Of a stretch of DNA of 64,000 nucleotides, positions 40,901 to 51,930 are shown one piece after another; position 1 is the first letter of the stretch, and every line of letters starts with the position of its first letter. The stretch lies in assembly GCF_026212465.1 (NCBI RefSeq), contig NC_080048.1, positions 34,868,422-34,932,421 on the forward strand. The letters run 5' to 3'. The notes beneath the pieces were generated by a model. That model was not told where the DNA came from, made no database searches, and saw only the letters and a program-made list of their open reading frames with translations. The stretch is from Amaranthus tricolor. Taxonomy: Eukaryota; Streptophyta; Magnoliopsida; Caryophyllales; Amaranthaceae. The translations under genes were made by a program, and so were the position numbers.

Positions 40901-42079
40901 ATCACAAATTAAACATAATAATAAAACAAAATCTCTAGTTTAATGAAGATACCTTAATACAACCAGCAAGTTTAATAGCTCGAATCAAACTCTTTTGAGC
41001 AAGAGCCTCCCTAGATGGGATAGCACAAATCACCACATCTACTTTCTTTAGTGCTTCAATTAAGCTCTTCTCATCTTCCAAACAACCCTTCACATTAATC
41101 AACAATTTTAACCACAAAATATAGAATGCAGTTGAGAAACTAGTCCAGGGCTGCCTACAACATCATAGGCGAATCCAATATATACATGAATAGGGTGAGC
41201 CAAACACTCGGCTAGTTTAGGATGGGTCAATACTCACTCTGATGAGCCAATTTGACTATTTTCTTTTGAGTTATACACAATTTCATGTTAATACGGATTT
41301 TGATTAAATTACCAAATAAAGGGCCCAATAACAAATAATCATAGTATCAGTATCAGAAATGACGGTTTCTAATCAACTAAAAAAAAAAATCAGTCTTCCA
41401 TATAAAACAATATGAAGGTTTGAAAAGAATAGTGTTCCAGCTCAATGTCACTGGAATGTTGGAAAATAACCCACTTGTATTCTATATTGAAAATCCTGTA
41501 TTGAAAATTAGAGAGATTGACTATCATGTATACTTGATAGAATACTCTCTAATGCTAGTTGATTTTAGGATGAAACTCATTGAAGTGTATAAACCCAATA
41601 ACAAATTTGTCAGACTCAAATTTAGATTCTCCTCCATAGGCTATCCCATGTCCCCGACTTATTTGATTAAATACACTATATTTGAATAGCAAATTAGTCG
41701 ATAAATCTTTCCACTTCAACATAAATTGTATTCAAAATTTCGCCCAAACCCCTTCCCTCCAAATCCCAATTCTTCTATTTTGATATCTAAACAAGGATTC
41801 CTTCGTCCTTACAAATACAGTATTATAGATGAGTGTTAGACCCACCATATTCTGGATTGGGCACTGTTACGAAAGATTTAGAAGAGAGAAAGGGCATACC
41901 TTAAGAATAAGGGCACCTGCATTAGAAAGGGAATGAAGCTTTTGAGATTTGAGAGGATCAGAAAATGAAGAATCTCTTACTAAAACAAATGTAGGGTGGG
42001 ATTCATTCAGACTGGCTTTTGCGATGTCGTAACCCAAACTTCCTGTTGCTCCAATTATCAGCACTCTGCTTCTCTCCAT
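37957..42079 (-). CDS. Isoflavone reductase-like / phenylcoumaran benzylic ether reductase-type NADPH reductase
   Basis: Five exons join to 307 aa: 41900-42079, 40953-41087, 39099-39336, 38544-38747 and 37957-38123 (TGA 37957-37959). The N terminus MERSRVLIIGATGSLGYDIA holds the NADPH-binding GxxGxxG loop (residues 10-16). RFFPSEFG and the Lys at about residue 132 (HDFYARKAEIRR) fit the catalytic region of the PCBER/IFR/pinoresinol reductase (NmrA-like SDR) family. The C terminus (GDQTYFDIEASGGVEGTKLYP...YLDTLF) is also typical. Family members reduce lignan and phenylcoumaran bonds or related phenylpropanoids in the cytosol. The exact substrate cannot be told from sequence. Length equals the family norm. 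Two introns carry GTTTGG-ended MITEs. Confidence 0.92.
38807..39053. mobile_element. GTTTGG-ended MITE in reductase intron 3
   Basis: Left end GAGTGTGTTTGGTAAATGG pairs with right end CCATTTTCCAAACAGAGTC. The roughly 250-bp element fills most of the 351-bp intron. It has no coding capacity. Confidence 0.6.
40541..40768. mobile_element. GTTTGG-ended MITE in reductase intron 2
   Basis: Left end CGTCCCGTTTAGTTAGTGG pairs with right end CCACCTACCAAACGGACCG. The interior segment GATTGAAGTTAGACAAGCAT is shared, in inverse orientation, with the element at 51622-51930. Confidence 0.65.
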
Positions 42080-42226
42080 TTCCCGGTCACCGGAGATATC
42101 CTTTTTTTCTTTGCCGTTTTTTTTCTTTCTTTTTCATTTGTTTTATTTATAGCAAAATGCTTTTTTTTTAAAAAAAATTATTTATATAGCAAATGTGCAT
42201 TTTAAAATATCATAGCATTAGTAATG

Positions 42227-42246
42227 GTGACCTTTTAAGAGGTCAC
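42227..42246. repeat. Short inverted repeat upstream of the reductase gene
   Basis: GTGACCTTTTAAGAGGTCAC is a near-perfect palindrome about 150 bp upstream of the reductase ATG. It could be the end of a decayed element or a protein-binding site; nothing decides between them. Confidence 0.35.
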
Positions 42247-42988
42247 ATGATCTATCTAGAACAAAAATATAAATAAAGGTGACTTAGAACTAAGTTGGTT
42301 ATGAAAGAGGTTAATAAAACAGGTTAATTGATGACCCAATACTTCAAACGGTCATCTTCTTTTTCTTAAAAATTTTCGCCACGTGTCACTTGGTCATTGG
42401 GCAGCGAAAATTGAATGGGTGGCTGCTCTGACACACGTGCAACAGTAAATCAAATTGCGGCATTTGATTGGGTACAAAAATATATCCGTTTTTTGCCTTT
42501 AACAGTTATTTTCGTATTTAAATAATTTAAAAAAAAAAGAAAGTATACCAACGGTCAAATCTATTAAAAAGATTGGGTTCAAATCTATTAATATAGGATC
42601 TAATATGTTGGATGTGTCTAGAGGCTTAAATAGATCTTAAATGAGTCTTGATTTAATTATTTATATTTGAACTTTTTAAAATTTAAAGGTTACATTTATA
42701 TTAATATAGATTTTTATGTTGTATATATATATAAGTCTGATCCATGTTGGAGATGGAAAGTGTTGTCAAACAATTCCTTACAATTTGATCTTCTCCCAAT
42801 CACAGAAGAAGCTTCTATGCACTAGTCTTCTTGATGCAATCAGAAACACAATCCACCATCTTGATTGATTGTAGATGATGGTTGGACAAAGACACCTTGC
42901 TTCACTCATAAGAGGCCCCTTCCTCACTCACAAAATTAGAACAACAAACAAAAATAAGTAACCGCAAATCTTGGAGAATTCTTTAATG

Positions 42989-43217
42989 CTATGTTTGGAA
43001 ACGATGATTTTATTTAGAAATTTGGAATTGACTAAAATTAATTGTTTGGCAAATTAAAAATTTTTAAATTTGAATTTGAATCAAATTCCACCATTGTTTT
43101 TTAAGTAGTTAAAGTTGAGAATGACAACCCAAATCTTATCATTCTCAAATTCTCCATTTATAATTTCATAATTGAAATTTATAATTTGAAATGAAATAGT
43201 TATTTCCAAACACTATA
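42989..43217. mobile_element. Candidate GTTTGG-ended MITE
   Basis: Left end CTATGTTTGGAAACGATGA pairs with right end TTATTTCCAAACACTAT, and the interior is rich in AAATTTGAATTTGAA words in both orientations. No target duplication was confirmed. Confidence 0.5.
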
Positions 43218-44190
43218 TAACCGTATTACCTTTAAGCTTTTTATTAATATTCAAAACGCCCGCTTACAAATAAGAGGAGAGACTTATTTATAGGTTTCTA
43301 GTGTAAGGAAAAGACGTGTCATAACAACCTATTACAATTAGAAGACTAACTAACTAACTATGATTACAATCAAGTGATTATTGATCTTTTATAGATTGAG
43401 CCTCGACTCCTGATTCTTGACCCCTTAAGATATATAATCACCCCTTGTTGCTTGAGTATAGTATAGGTGGATGATGTATAAGCTATGTCTGGGTCCAATT
43501 GTGCTTGGTCCATGTAGGATAGCAGTCAACTCCACCTTCCTACTTAAGTTGATGGAGTTAGCTAGATCCTGTGATTGTGTAGGTCCACATGATCCTATAC
43601 TTGGATCAAAGTCTAAATTGAGTTCAAATAAATATAGAAATATGATTAGAAAAACTTAAAAATGATTTTAGATTATGTAATCAGTCGGGTTTAGAGGAGG
43701 TCTAGTGGGTTTGAGTCTTTAAATGAGTCCAGAGAGAAGATTTTGATCTGAAGACCCTAGACCTAGACCTAAGAGGCTAAGCTCATTTATTTTTTTAATC
43801 TAGAATCACTAGGTCTAAAAATATTGAACCCAAACATTAAAAATAAGAGAGGTCGAGGGTGGGTTTAAGAGGTTCTTGGACCCATCAGGCTATGACAATT
43901 TCTTAATACGCTCTCTAGCCCTTTCAAAATGGCTCTCCTATAAACTTTAAATGTCACATTTTTTTCTCATTATTCAACAATTATTTTTAATTTTTATTTT
44001 ATTCTTAATCTATAAATTAAAACATAGTTAAGTATTGTTTGGTACACCTCAATGTAAAATTTATTAATATCAAATTTTTATATTTTTTGATTATGTGCAG
44101 TAAGAGATAATAATGACCAAATTAATGATTCGTAAAAGTGGAAAAGAAATGAGACATTTGAAGTTAATAGAGGAAAACTATTCTTTAAAA
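43218..44190. other. Intergenic sequence between the reductase and pectinesterase genes
   Basis: No gene is recognised. Around 43680-43900 there are GGTCTAG and CCTAGACC words as at 4075-4390, suggesting decayed copies of one repeat family. Confidence 0.35.
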
Positions 44191-44199
44191 GTTGTTTTA

Positions 44200-44405
44200 T
44201 TACATTGTAATTGATGAATACGACAAACATAAGACATACCACCTCAACTTGTTTTCGCACACTTTTGCCGATAAAGGGGCAACCCCCAACCTCTCTCTCA
44301 ACTCATGGCTCCTAATTATATCTTTCTTAGTTTGCCTATACATCCACCTCAACATTTTCATCTTTGCTACATTCCTATTATATTCAAAAATTTTCTTTAC
44401 AAGCT
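44200..44405 (-). pseudogene. RTE LINE reverse-transcriptase C-terminal fragment
   Basis: On the minus strand the frame reads KMKMLRWMYRQTKKDIIR, then LRERLGVAPLSAKVCENKLR. This is the same region as MRMLRWMCDN...VAPIFEKMRENRLRLFGHV of the RTE relic at 21490-22966. It is an isolated fragment. Confidence 0.65.
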
Positions 44406-44670
44406 AATATTTAGTCCACCATAAAATTATTGTAACATTATGATTAATATCGATAATAATTTTGAATACTTCCTTAAACTCTTCATAAAGTAAAATGATT
44501 ACGAAATGAAATAAACGTGTGTGTATACATCAGAAAAAAAAACTCAAATAAAATTTCATTAAGTATTGCTTACTCAATTAGTCAAATATACAAATATTTT
44601 AACAAGATACACAAAATAATAATATAATAATAATAACAATAATATAATAAATAAATAATGCATTATTTTT

Positions 44671-45030
44671 AGGGAAATTATCGGGTGGTATTCCAGCTTT
44701 TGCACTTTATCAATAGTACCTCTAAGTTTTTTTATTATAAATGGTACCCTCGTGTTATTGAGCATTTTACAACCGTAACCTTTTTTAATTTTTTTCCATT
44801 TAAAACCGTTCAAAATCGTTAACTTTTTTCTTTTTCTGTTATTTTAAAATTGAAAAATAAAAGAAAAAGAAAAAAAGTTAATAGTTTTGGACGATTTTGG
44901 ACAGAAAATGTTAAAAAAAGGTTACGGTTATAAGACACTCAATAACACGAAGATAACATTGATAATAAAAAAACTTAAAGATACTATTGATAAAGTGTCA
45001 AAACTCAGAAGTACTATTATTAACTTTCCT
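44671..45030. mobile_element. Second fold-back element, about 360 bp
   Basis: The left arm (AGGGAAATTATCGGG..., CACTTTATCAATAGTACC) is mirrored by the right arm (...GATACTATTGATAAAGTG, ending TAACTTTCCT). The centre is an A-rich run near 44840-44870. Both arms also contain GGTTACGGTTATAA/TTACAACCGTAACC and the CGTTCAAAATCGTTAAC pair. It has no coding role and differs in sequence from the fold-back at 4449-4740. Confidence 0.7.
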
Positions 45031-45221
45031 TATTTTTATTACATAAAATCATATATATACAAAAATAATTATTTAGATACTTACTCTTTTATTAGAGATA
45101 AAAATAAATTTATGTTAATTGCGAGATAGTAATCTTTTATGATAAGAATCGAACTTTTATGAAAAAAGTCCTCTCCTATACAATATTCTTTGTTCCAATG
45201 GGAGTTTTGAGGAATATTAAA

Positions 45222-48200
45222 TTAAGCTTTTCTGAATTTGGTAGGTGCAGGTCTAAGCCAGGCTCTTCCACCGATGAAGTTCTTAGTCAAGAAAGGTGCA
45301 GCTTCTTCACTTGAAAGGCCTTTTGACCAAGCAATCCTCTTTGTTCTATTAGCTCCGGGTCCATAGCACTTGTATTCTCCGTAGACCACACTACTAAATA
45401 CACATCAAAACAAATAAAATTATGAGTTTACTTGCAATTTACAGTTAGATGATCCGAATAGACACCTATAACATCGAGTATATGTAAACTTATCAAATGG
45501 TCAATTGGGTGGATTCAAAACCTATAACATGGAGTATATGTAAACTTATCAAATGGTCAATTGGGTGGATTCAAAGTTGTTAAATCGGCATTCTAATTAA
45601 AATCGTTCAACGAAGTAATATCGAATCGGTATTATCGAATTTTAGGACTGTTATATTCTACAATACATCTAAGTTTTCTATTTAGTCATAATTATTCATC
45701 ACAAAAGTTTTAATTTATGAATTAAAGTTTCTTTCACTTCATTTTTTAGAATGAAATGGAAAAACATTTATAATTAGTTTAAATCTTCATACTAATGAAG
45801 CAAATTTATTTTTTTTTAAAAATGATATTGGATCGTTAAATCAAAAGAAAAATAAATGAAAGATGGTACATAAGAAAATTAAATAAAAATAAAAATAAAT
45901 TTGTAGAATTGAATCGCTAAATTGTAGAATCGTAAAATCGTGTTATGATTCTACCTCGCTCTACAAATTTATTTTCATTAGAATCGTAAGATTATACCAA
46001 CTTACAATTCCACAAATTTATTTTAATTAGAATCGTAAGGTTCTACCAACTTACAATTTCAACTATACAATTCAAATTGTTCACCTATTTTTGGATCTCT
46101 AAATCGTAGAATCATAGATTAGGATCGTGATTTTAATAACAATGGTTGGATTATGGGTCATGTCAATTCGGGTCGGGTTAAATCTGGGTCGAATTTGATC
46201 GATCTAACAAGTCAAGGATTTTAAAAGATATAATATTTTATCATTACTTTTATTTTAAAAAATATTTATAATAATTTTTTATACTTAGGAAACTATTTAT
46301 AAAAAAGAATTAATATATCTATTTTAAGGCTATAATAAAGAAATATGACTAAAAATATAAAAATTGACTACTGAAAATCATAACATGAAATTGAAAATGA
46401 TGACAAGGAAGTGTAAAACAAAAAACGGGTCAAAACAGTCATGTTCGAATTCCGATTGAGTTTGATCCATTTTTTTTGATATTTCAGGGTCGGATTATTT
46501 TCTTGATACAGATCAAGTTTTTGTATTATGACCCACTAATTTCCGATCCAATTTTTGATCAACTTTTGACAAGTGAAAGAATATGATTAATACCTCTCCT
46601 TGGTGGAATCGCCCCAATTTTGCCATCCCTCCGGTGAAATTGCACTAGACATGTAACTAAGCGCATAAATGACCCTGGAATGTGATCCCCATGGCCTTCC
46701 AAGAATTGTTGTTCCTACCCCTTGGCCTGTGATCTTGCATCCCAAGAAGATGAAGCCACTATTCTCCCATGGCGTTTCCCTTTTTTGGGCTGTTATTGCT
46801 GCTTTTCCAACTTCATTTACCGAATGTACATGACATCTCTAAAAACAAAAACACAACAAAAAAATAAACACATGCAAGCATGGTTAAAATAAATTCATAT
46901 AATATATTGCAAATTATCATCATACTATAATTATAATACAATAATATAATCTAAAAAACCCTTTTATTTTATGCAATTTTGTTAATCTGATTATAGATTC
47001 AAATTATTATAATTTTTTCATTGATAGTAAGCTAAATTTGACAAAAATCAAGATGTCTTGTTTTATATTGTTTTAAATATTTTAATATTAAGTAAATTTA
47101 GATTAAATTTTAGCTCAACATGACCGTTGATTAGGGTCCAAAATATTTATTTTACATATAAAGTGGATATTAACTTAAAATAAATTTAGATATTTACATT
47201 TTTTTTCTAAATAATATGAGCTATTAGTGATTTTTTTACGAAGTAGTTAAAATGTGAACAATAAAATACAAAAGGAGAATTATATTATTTAATGCACCTT
47301 AAGGACTCGTTTAGTTGCAATTGAAATTAAATTCCAGTGGGAATTTATATATAATGCACGGGAATTTAATTTCTTTGGTAATTTCTTAGGAATTAATCAT
47401 TGATGTTTGGTTGGTCGTAGTAATTTTAAATTGACATAAAAATGGGTAATTACAAAAGGGTACTGTACCACGGTGATTAAATTTCTACAACTTATAGGAA
47501 TTAACATTTCTTAGAATTCTAAATTCCTATGTTACTTAATTTGTTAACCAAACAAGCTTTAATATTTTAGGATTTTTTTTTTCAAAAAATTAAGACTTTT
47601 TTAATTTATACTAGAAAAAAACTATCAGAAACTATTTAAAATGTGTTTTTTTTTTGTTTAAAAACTACTTTATAAAATATTTATTTGTTTTCCAAAAGTT
47701 AATTTTAACTATCAACTCACACCAAACATTCAATAATAGCCTTTTATAAATAAAATTATTTAATATAAGGTAGTTTTTGACAAAAAATAACAAATATTAT
47801 ATTTAAAATTAACTATTTTCTATATTCTACACAAGACAAGAAAAAAGTGTATGGAAATTGGAAATTATGATCATACCTCAAAAAGAGAAGCAGCATTGCC
47901 AAAAATGAAATCAATAACTCCTTCAATGTAACAATTTTTATAGTAATGTCTTCCAACATCATCAAGGAGAGTATCTTGGTATGATAACATCCTACATCCA
48001 TAAAATGCTGCCTTATCTCCTGCTACTCTTAAGGCTACACCTTTCCCTTTTCTTCCATACTTATTCTGAATATTTACCAATATGCACATTATTATTAACA
48101 TCCTGTCTCCTGAGAAACCATTTTTCAGACCCAATCTATTAAAGCTTATTATCTACTTTTACTTTATAATTTTCTTTATGAACTGACCTAATCAGAAATA

Positions 48201-49780
48201 GTCTCTCACAAAAATTTGTTTATTATTAATTAATACTTGCATTATATTCCATAATAAAAATTCGGGGTCATGACACATTTTACTTAAATTCGATAATTTT
48301 TACAAATAAAATCAATATAAATTATAATTAATTTATGGTGGAACATCGTCACTTTGTAAGAGACCGTTTTACTATAAGACGGACCCATATAATTAGTCTA
48401 TTTATCTAATTAATCACTTAAAATTGTAAGTAATCACTTTAACTTACTTAATGTATATGAGTCAGTGCAATAGAGATGATTTTATCATGAGACCCTCTCA
48501 TTTAAATCTTAAGAATTTGTGTATAAAAAATTGGAAATATTTATTTAAACTTGGAAATACACTCACCTCAAAGGTAAGATATCGTCCAACAAAATTAGAA
48601 GCAAATACAGAGACTGTGGCAGAATCATGTATGTCATCCCCATCATCCCATGTTATAATGGTGTCCTTTGCTTGAGTTCCACTTAGAGTTATGTAGGGTT
48701 TGTCCACTGGCACAACTATTTTTTCCCTGCAAAGTATTTATTGTACAATTAAATTTTATTAGTACCCTTGTTTTTATGGTAAAAATTTGGACCCGAACGT
48801 ATCACGTAAACAACTAAACTAAAAGGTTAAGATTATCGTTAACGTAATATATATGTTATCAGCTCATCTTGTATGAGACCTTGATTACCATGAAACAAAT
48901 TCATATAGTTTTTTTATTTCTAATTGATCACCTTAAAACTATTAGCGACCACTTTAATTAACAAAATATACATAAACAAGTCTAATAGAGATAGTCTCAC
49001 CATAAGCCCGTTTTATTCAAAAATTTGTGATATGTTATACTTCTTCTGTTCTGAAATATTTGCTACAATACAGTTATTGATACAATTCATCATTCAAACG
49101 TATTTCATTAATTAAAGTTAACTTAAGAAAAAATTCAATCAAATAAGTTCTTGTTTGAATCGTCTAATTGCATACTTTCAAAAAATTAACTTTTTAAAAT
49201 TTTTAATTATGCATAATTCAATATACAAATGATCAAAATATCGTGTTAAATAAGGTAAAAAAACACATATAATAAGTATAATAGAATAGAAGAAATATAC
49301 TTTATCACGTCATAAGAAAACCTTTTGGGTTAGAACTAAAAAGAATAGGAAATAAGTAGGTCAAATCAAAGTTGGTCACAGCCTCATAGAAGAGTCGTTG
49401 TGACAAGTGTTCAATTCTCATCAAACACTAAAAAACTAATCACCCTTTACACGTAAAGATTCTCCGGTCATACCTCAAATCAAAAAAAAAATCCCATCTG
49501 ACCGACGCAAACCCTAACTCGTCCCATTGAAATTTAAATACTATTGATCACCACTAATCAAAATTATATTCGTACCATTAACAACCTAAGATTATTACCT
49601 GTAAGTTCCAGGCTTAACCCAAATGAAGACATACTCAGAATTGCCCTTTGGCACAGCATCAATAGCCTGTTGTATCTTCTTATAATTACCTTGACCCGAC
49701 TGATCGACTCGAATAAGAACCGCACTCGATGGATCCTTTGGGGTAGCCACAACAGAAGATGTTGAAGACGAAGAAGCCAT
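45222..49780 (-). CDS. PME11: Pectinesterase, short type like Arabidopsis PME11
   Basis: Five exons join to 315 aa: 49599-49780, 48567-48726, 47877-48065, 46594-46838 and 45222-45393 (TAA). It lacks the N-terminal inhibitor-like pro-region of type I enzymes. Catalytic blocks are GTYRE, QDTLL (Q144, D145), DFIFGNA (D166) and LGRPW (R225, W227). The Gln of the usual QAVALR block is Lys here (KGVALR), as I recall also for PME11-like members. The enzyme would remove methyl groups from homogalacturonan in the wall. I chose ATG 49780, which starts just before the conserved LIRVDQSG region; an in-frame ATG at 49930 would add 50 residues including a hydrophobic run (FNVIFLLFDNIVLSFILSS) that might act as a signal anchor. 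The choice affects whether it is secreted. Confidence 0.9.
45464..45575. repeat. 56-bp tandem duplication in pectinesterase intron 4
   Basis: Two copies of a 56-bp unit (starting ACCTATAACATSGAG, ending GGGTGGATTCAAA) lie head to tail with one visible difference. Confidence 0.9.
45576..46142. repeat. AT-rich repeat with GAATCGTAAGATT words and an internal tandem pair
   Basis: Ends read TTGTTAAATCGG and GATTTTAATAACAA, a loose inverted match. Inside, a unit near 48 bp with ATTAGAATCGTAAG and CCAACTTACAATT occurs twice (about 45965-46060). It is related to the repeat at 36540-36880. Confidence 0.45.
46143..46593. other. Remainder of pectinesterase intron 4
   Basis: The segment holds GGGTCGGGTTAAATCTGGGTC and GGGTCGGATT words typical of decayed hAT-like repeats. 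No boundaries are clear. Confidence 0.3.
47300..47560. mobile_element. Candidate GTTTGG-type MITE in pectinesterase intron 3
   Basis: Left end AAGGACTCGTTTAGTTGCAA pairs loosely with right end TTGTTAACCAAACAAGCTT. The interior contains GGAATTTAATTTC and GAAATTAAATTCC words. Confidence 0.45.
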
Positions 49781-50214
49781 TATCGAAGACAAAATAAATG
49801 AGAGTACAATATTATCAAACAAGAGAAAAATAACGTTAAATTTGTGACGATGATTTTGATCAAGGTAATGTTTAATATAAGGACCACTATGACCTCCCAT
49901 GCATGTGCGCATGTGATTTGTTTCTTGCAAATTAAATTCTTCCTTACTCGATGGAAGTGCAAAAATAAAGAGTTAAAAGAATAAAGGAATGTACAAACTT
50001 AAGTCTATTGTTGAAGTACAAGTAAAGGTGTTCGTAATAATTTGTATCGTCTTATTGATCGAGTATTTGTACCTTGTATATATATATATGATCGCTGACC
50101 ACGATGTCTTTATCTTATATATAATCACAACGTCTTTATCTTACGCTATAAAAATAACTCAATTTGAAAACAAAATTGATTTCTGGGAATAAATATCGCT
50201 AAATATATTCACAG

Positions 50215-50350
50215 CAAATACAAAGCATTTATGTGACGAAACTGTTTTGTCGCTTAATTTATTGTCGCATAATCAAGATTTTGTCGCCTATTTTGTCACT
50301 GACTTGGCGACAAAACTAAAACTTTGTAGCCTATTTTATAGCTAAATTGA
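50215..50350. repeat. Cluster of TTTTGTCGC/GCGACAAAA words
   Basis: At least five direct or inverted TGTCGC words occur within about 120 bp upstream of the pectinesterase gene. Such clusters are typical of subterminal repeats of CACTA or other DNA transposons, but no ends were found. Confidence 0.4.
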
Positions 50351-50533
50351 TTTTTTGGTTATAAAAAAAATAAACATTTATCATTATTATTAAATATTAA
50401 TAGTAACTATTACTATTATTATTTAACAATAATAACAAATATTTAATTTTTTTTATAAATGATACTCAAACACCATCTATAAACAACAAAAGTAATTAAA
50501 TTAAAATTTAATAAATAAATTAATATTAAATTA

Positions 50534-50540
<7 letters not shown>

Positions 50541-50600
<60 letters not shown>
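50541..50600. repeat. (TA)n microsatellite
   Basis: A nearly pure TA run of about 60 bp, followed by ATTATTATTAG. Confidence 0.95.
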
Positions 50601-50603
<3 letters not shown>

Positions 50604-50629
50604 ATTAGTTTTGTATTTTTTTTGTTTTC

Positions 50630-50836
50630 TTCTTTAGTTGGTTCTACTTATTTATTTTATTTATATGCATTCCATTTATCTTTTTCGTGTAGCTACGTCT
50701 TATTATCTTTCTCGAGTCGGGGGACTCCTTTGGTCGCGCTCTTCATTATGGGTATGAGTTGTCGCCGTCTTTACCTCCCCAGACCCTGTCCATAGTTTTT
50801 CTATGAACGGGATATACTGAATAGGATAATGATGAT
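50630..50836 (+). mobile_element. Truncated RTE LINE 3' tail
   Basis: Contains CTCGAGTCGGGGGACTCC, TTTGGTCGCGCTC, TGGGTATGAGTTGTCGCCG, CCTCCCCAGACCCTG and ends GGGATATACTGAATAGGATA plus ATGATGAT. It is close in sequence to the copy at 37030-37264. It sits directly after the TA microsatellite. Confidence 0.78.
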
Positions 50837-51621
50837 ACAATTTTCTTGGTATCCTAATTCAAGTTTCAATATATAAAATATACGGATCTATGACGACAAT
50901 ACATAAGTGATGATGATGATGATTCATGATTACTAACCTTTTTTAATAGGATAGTTATTATATGATGTTCGAGTAATGTATGTGTAAACAAGCCGATTTC
51001 TTACCAATAAAGTTGAAAAGTGACAGCTTATTATGAATTAGGGTTTCACGTTTCCGTGTTGTAAGAGGATATGCGTGGGAATGTGAAAGTCTTGATGTGT
51101 TATCATGGCTGCAAGCTGGAGTAGTTTAACCGTTTTTCTAGAATGAGTGTATACACCTTGACTTGTACTCTATTTTAGAAATTGTAATAATTATGTGTTA
51201 CGGTACGACTAGCTAGAAATATTCATTCGAATGATATATATTGCAATTATTTATAGTTTTGAGTGTAGTGTCCTAATCCAAACACATACACCCCCGTATG
51301 TTTTGATTAACATTCAAGCTTCTTAGTTTTTAAGGGTTCGAAAATTCTAAGATTAACCCTATTTTAATCCTTAATCTCTACAATAAAGTGTTGTATACTT
51401 GTAGGTCATAGAAAATGGCGGTTATTATGTGTTGACAATTGATTATTATTATTACAATATATAATTCTCCCCGATTTTTTGTTTGACATTCTTACCAAGA
51501 TCTTGATGAGTAGACATAACTCAATAACTTTATGAGTTTTAAATTCTTGGCCAATACTAAAAAAAAATCATCACATTATTGACCAATATTTGTACGAAAA
51601 CTACAAAGAAAAGCTATTTAC

Positions 51622-51930
51622 GACATGTTTGGTAGATGTTAATAACGGTGGTAATGAGAATGAAAAACACATTTAATTTTGATTTAAAAATCTATTGGCT
51701 ACATTGATGGTCATGCTTGTCTAACTTCAATCATCTTATTTACTTCATAAATTTTATTCCAATATATTACCATTGAGAGATATGATATTAGGTGGTAATG
51801 GAAGTTTGTAAACAAAAAAACTTTTTTTAATCAAAGTTTCATCACCATAGAAATAACATGAAACTTTTGATGAATTTTACACTATAAATTATTACCTTTG
51901 CCCCTATTTAGTACCAATAACCAAACAGAC
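51622..51930. mobile_element. GTTTGG-ended MITE
   Basis: Left end ACATGTTTGGTAGATGTTAA pairs with right end ACCAATAACCAAACAGAC. It shares the segment ATGCTTGTCTAACTTCAATC with the MITE at 40541-40768 in the reductase gene, in inverse orientation. Confidence 0.6.
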
